DNA of 64,000 nucleotides from JBFMFR01 sp040752025 (GTDB lineage Bacteria > Chloroflexota > Anaerolineae > Anaerolineales > UBA4823): the NCBI GenBank assembly GCA_040752025.1, contig JBFMFR010000008.1:62001-126000 (forward strand), written 5' to 3'. Below are positions 61,482 through 64,000 of the stretch, piece after piece. The translations under genes and the position numbers were made by a program. The notes below the pieces were generated by a model. That model had not been told where the DNA came from. It saw nothing but the letters and a program-made list of their open reading frames with translations, and made no database searches. Positions within the stretch are counted from its first letter, which is position 1, and every line of letters starts with the position of its first letter.

Positions 61482-61877
61482 ATGCCGGTCCCATTCCTGT
61501 TCGTGCTGTACCAGTTCATCAAGCGCCTGTGGTCGTTCTTGAAAGACCCGGAGTTCCGTGGCCTGTTGGTGTTCGTCTTGTTGATTTTGCTGGCGGGAGC
61601 GCTCTTTTACCACAAGGTAGAAGGCTGGAATTTTCTGGATGCGCTGTATTTCTCGGTGATCACGCTGACCACGATTGGATATGGGGATTTCGCCCCGCAA
61701 ACTCCGGCGGGCAAAATCTTCACGATGTTATATATCCTGGTCGGGCTGGGGGTGCTGGCGGTTTTTGTGACTTCGATCGCGGAACACGCCCTGGATGAGC
61801 AGCGCCAGCAGGCCCGGGCCAGGGCCGAAAAGAAACAGGATAAGCTGGCGGACGGCGATTCGTCTTCCCAGGAATGA
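61482..61877 (+). CDS. Two-helix potassium channel pore protein
   Basis: The 131-residue protein has two membrane helices around a pore loop with selectivity filter TTIGYGDF (residues 63-70), a KcsA-like ion-channel module. It lacks a regulatory RCK domain and ends in a charged helix (RQQARARAEKKQDK). GGAGG precedes the ATG at 61482. It is convergent with, and 13 bases from, an RCK-containing protein. Confidence 0.9.
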   Translation: MPVPFLFVLYQFIKRLWSFLKDPEFRGLLVFVLLILLAGALFYHKVEGWNFLDALYFSVITLTTIGYGDFAPQTPAGKIFTMLYILVGLGVLAVFVTSIAEHALDEQRQQARARAEKKQDKLADGDSSSQE

Positions 61878-61890
61878 ACCCGCTGGAACG

Positions 61891-62979
61891 TTATCCGCGC
61901 CGGTTCATTTTATCCAGGCGGTGCAGCGTGTCCAGGGAGGCCAGCACCAGGATGGCGTCCCCGGCTTTGATGGGCAGCTCTGGGGCAGGGTGCAGGTGCG
62001 AGGCGTCTGATTCGATGTAACTGACCACAGATAGATCCAGGGATTGTTCGAGCTGTTGCACGCTCCAGTCTTCGATCTGCGCGCCGGGCTGTATGACCAG
62101 TTCGCTGATGTTGAGCAGCACATCGTTGACGTAAAAAGAAGCTTTCACGTTGACGCGCATGGTAGCAGCAGCAAAAACCGGGGCGGCCAGGGCGGAGGTG
62201 CTGAAAGCCGTATGGATGCCGAAGCCTTTTTCCACCCGGCGGGCCAGGTCGGGGTCGAACATGCGCATGACCACCTTGGCCTGGGGGTTCAACTCGCGCG
62301 CATCCAGGGCGATATCCAGGTTGGTGAGCTCATCATTGGTGCAGGGGATGACAGCATCGGCCTGTAAAACGCCGGCTTTTACCAGGTTTTCGGTGCGGCG
62401 GGCATCGGCAATGATCACCGGAATGCCCAGGGCCCTGGCTTTTTCGACAAAGCGAGCCTGGGGGTCTTGTTCGATGGCGACTACTTCGCGGTCGAACTTG
62501 AGCAGCTCCAGGGTCACCCGGTAGCCGACTTTGCCCATGCCGCAGATGATCACATGTCCACTATACGTCGATGCCATAGCAATTTGCCATTTCTGGCCGC
62601 GCTCCTGTTTGTTCGTCAGGGCTACGCCAAAACGAATGACTCCTTCGGCGGCCACGACCAGCCCGAGGATGGGGATGACGAAAAATAAAAGCTGCAGGTA
62701 CCATTGGTGAGGAAAGTCGAGCGTGCCCTGGAAGAAAACCAGAGTGAAGGTGCCGTACAGCGCTTCGGCAAAGTCAATCGATTCGCCGGTATGCGGATCG
62801 GTGTAGAAAAAGTAGAAGATCAGCGCACCCCCGAGAACCAGGGCAATGAAAAACAACAAGGCGGTTTTCGATTCTTGCAGCAGCACCCAGGTATCGCGCA
62901 ATTGGGCGCGCAGGGCGCGGCGCAGATTGCGCTTCATGCTGTTGGAAATTGGGTGGTTTAGCATGTCCATATTGTGCAT
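61891..62979 (-). CDS. TrkA-N/RCK potassium channel-like protein, degenerate filter
   Basis: The 362-residue protein has two membrane helices (about 40-58 and 96-115), a pore-loop region reading TLVFFQGTLDFP instead of TxGYGD, then an RCK_N domain with the nucleotide motif IICGMGKVGYRV (Gly147-Gly152) and an RCK_C domain (about 275-355). This is the layout of MthK-type channels, but the altered filter makes K+ selectivity doubtful. It may sense NAD(H) or ions and modulate another channel. ATG at 62979; internal ATGs at 62970 and 62964 are possible. Confidence 0.87.
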   Translation of the reverse strand: MHNMDMLNHPISNSMKRNLRRALRAQLRDTWVLLQESKTALLFFIALVLGGALIFYFFYTDPHTGESIDFAEALYGTFTLVFFQGTLDFPHQWYLQLLFFVIPILGLVVAAEGVIRFGVALTNKQERGQKWQIAMASTYSGHVIICGMGKVGYRVTLELLKFDREVVAIEQDPQARFVEKARALGIPVIIADARRTENLVKAGVLQADAVIPCTNDELTNLDIALDARELNPQAKVVMRMFDPDLARRVEKGFGIHTAFSTSALAAPVFAAATMRVNVKASFYVNDVLLNISELVIQPGAQIEDWSVQQLEQSLDLSVVSYIESDASHLHPAPELPIKAGDAILVLASLDTLHRLDKMNRRG

Positions 62980-63010
62980 TTAGAACCGGGCGCTGGCTCG
63001 GGTTGGCGCT

Positions 63011-63037
63011 TTGATCTCAGGTGAGATCGATTATACT
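63011..63037 (+). promoter_or_regulatory. Promoter with embedded palindrome, patatin gene
   Basis: TTGATC (63011-63016) and TATACT (63032-63037) are only 15 bases apart. The spacer holds the perfect inverted repeat GATCTCA-GG-TGAGATC (63013-63028), which overlaps the -35 box and could bind a dimeric regulator. Confidence 0.5.
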
Positions 63038-63074
63038 TGATGTTACCTGCACAAGGAGAAAGCGAGCGAAATCT

Positions 63075-63983
63075 ATGGAGATCAACCTGGCTTTGGGGGG
63101 TGGCGGGGCCAAGGGCTTCGCCCATTTGGGCGTGCTGCGCGGTTTGGAACGCGAAGGTTATCAAGTCAAGGCTATCGCTGGAACCAGCGCCGGCGGCATT
63201 GTGGGGGCCCTGTATGCGGCGGGCTACAGCGTCGATGAGATGGTGGCGCACTTCGTGCAAATCGACCGGGCCAACCTGTACGGGCGCCAGCCGGGAGATG
63301 GGCCCTCGCTGTTGGGCGTGGCCGGCGTCAACCACCTGATGAAGGAGATGTTGGGCGAGCGCACGTTCGAAGAATTGCCCATCCCACTGGCTTTGACGGC
63401 CGTGGATTTGAACACGGGTGGAGAGGTGGTGCTCAGGCATGGGCGGGTGGTGGATGCGGTCCTGGCAACGATGGCCTTGCCGGGGATTTTCCCGCCCCAG
63501 ACCTGGGAAGAATACTACCTGGTGGATGGTGGTTTGTTGGACCCTGTGCCGGTTGCGCCGGTGCGTGCCCTTTCGCCCTCCCTGCCAGTGGTGGCTGTGG
63601 CTTTGACCAAGCCTTCCCCTTCACCGGTACACACCCTGGAAGCGCCGGCTTTTCTCAAAAACGTGCCGGTGCTCAACCAGATCACGCGCCTGCGCGTGGC
63701 CCAGGCGTTCAATATATTCCTGCACGCCCTGGACATTGGCAATATCTACATCACCGAACTGCGTTTGCAAATCGATCGCCCGGATGTGATCATCCGCCCG
63801 GATGTGGCGGATATCAACTTGCTGGACCGGGTGGATGTCCACGAGGTGATGGGGCGCGGCGAGGCAGCTTTCGCCGAAGCGCTGCGCGAGCTGCGCCTGG
63901 CGCAGCGTTGGGATCGCAGTTTGGTGCGGCGCTGGCGCTACCGCGAGCCGCCGTCCGGGGTAGATGTGCCTATTCGGGGCTGA
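63075..63983 (+). CDS. Patatin-like phospholipase (Ser-Asp lipase)
   Basis: The 302-residue cytosolic or peripheral enzyme has the oxyanion hole GGGGAKG (about 8-14), nucleophile Ser39 in AGTSAGG and the catalytic Asp151 in LVDGGLLDPVP. It resembles the RssA/YlbK group of acyl hydrolases. ATG at 63075 is favoured by the first glycine-loop position; AAGGAG lies 18 bases upstream, rather far, so an upstream start at 63021 is possible. The stop is at 63981-63983; nothing was found in the last 17 bases. Confidence 0.9.
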   Translation: MEINLALGGGGAKGFAHLGVLRGLEREGYQVKAIAGTSAGGIVGALYAAGYSVDEMVAHFVQIDRANLYGRQPGDGPSLLGVAGVNHLMKEMLGERTFEELPIPLALTAVDLNTGGEVVLRHGRVVDAVLATMALPGIFPPQTWEEYYLVDGGLLDPVPVAPVRALSPSLPVVAVALTKPSPSPVHTLEAPAFLKNVPVLNQITRLRVAQAFNIFLHALDIGNIYITELRLQIDRPDVIIRPDVADINLLDRVDVHEVMGRGEAAFAEALRELRLAQRWDRSLVRRWRYREPPSGVDVPIRG

Positions 63984-64000
63984 CCCTTGCCCCATTTGAA

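Overview
The window looks like a chromosomal contig from a member of the phylum Chloroflexota, probably class Anaerolineae. This is an inference. It rests on high GC with long open antisense frames, several secreted or membrane-anchored proteins with Pro-Thr (PTPTPT-type) linkers and TPR domains, RNase J, two eukaryote-type Ser/Thr kinases, and a groESL operon under a CIRCE operator. A run of exactly 100 N at 35001-35100 marks a scaffold join. No tRNA, rRNA, CRISPR array, integrase or transposase was found.

Layout. 1-5 kb: 3' end of a double-hotdog thioesterase, a small membrane protein, a methyltransferase, an acyltransferase-3 membrane protein and a large lipoprotein. 5-9 kb: a membrane protein facing a trmD-MFS-rluA unit. 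9-14 kb: two surface TPR proteins, then groES-groL with sigma70-type promoter, CIRCE and terminator. 14-19.4 kb: a PAP2 phosphatase coupled to a large orphan histidine kinase, a short promoter-to-terminator transcription unit (candidate small RNA or leader), and RNase J. 19.4-22.7 kb: a leftward group of pcm, an F420-type LLM oxidoreductase, an M42 peptidase and a thioesterase. 22.8-26.6 kb: a TPR membrane protein, a CopD-like protein, a histidine phosphatase, a [2Fe-2S] ferredoxin with its own promoter and terminator, and a GNAT enzyme.

26.7-39.1 kb is a visibly AT-richer sugar catabolic locus. It holds a divergent SorC-family regulator, split transketolase subunits, an FGGY kinase, DUF2291, an RbsABC-type importer (binding protein broken by the gap), a ribokinase-like PfkB kinase, an L-fucose isomerase-like enzyme and a PAS-GAF protein. 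Import, isomerisation, phosphorylation and transketolase cleavage form a self-contained route for an unidentified pentose or branched pentose. D-apiose is one testable candidate. 39.4-46.5 kb is a tight five-gene operon: Ser/Thr kinase, DUF2804 protein, MFS carrier, HAMP sensor without output domain, GH31 glycosidase. It looks like a regulated oligosaccharide uptake and hydrolysis system.

46.5-51.1 kb carries a toxin-antitoxin-like small-gene pair, a membrane Ser/Thr kinase, degV and two lower-GC orphan genes. 51.1-56.7 kb has a nitrilase-family gene that may be frameshifted, a GH51 arabinofuranosidase with an extra N-terminal domain, an SH3/C39-like cysteine peptidase and a CARDB protein. 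56.7-64 kb has a CPBP protease-GNAT fusion, an NTF2-like protein, a TauE/SafE permease, an MFS carrier, a convergent pair of K+ channel-type genes, and a patatin. Together the genes suggest a fermentative heterotroph living on plant-derived sugars.
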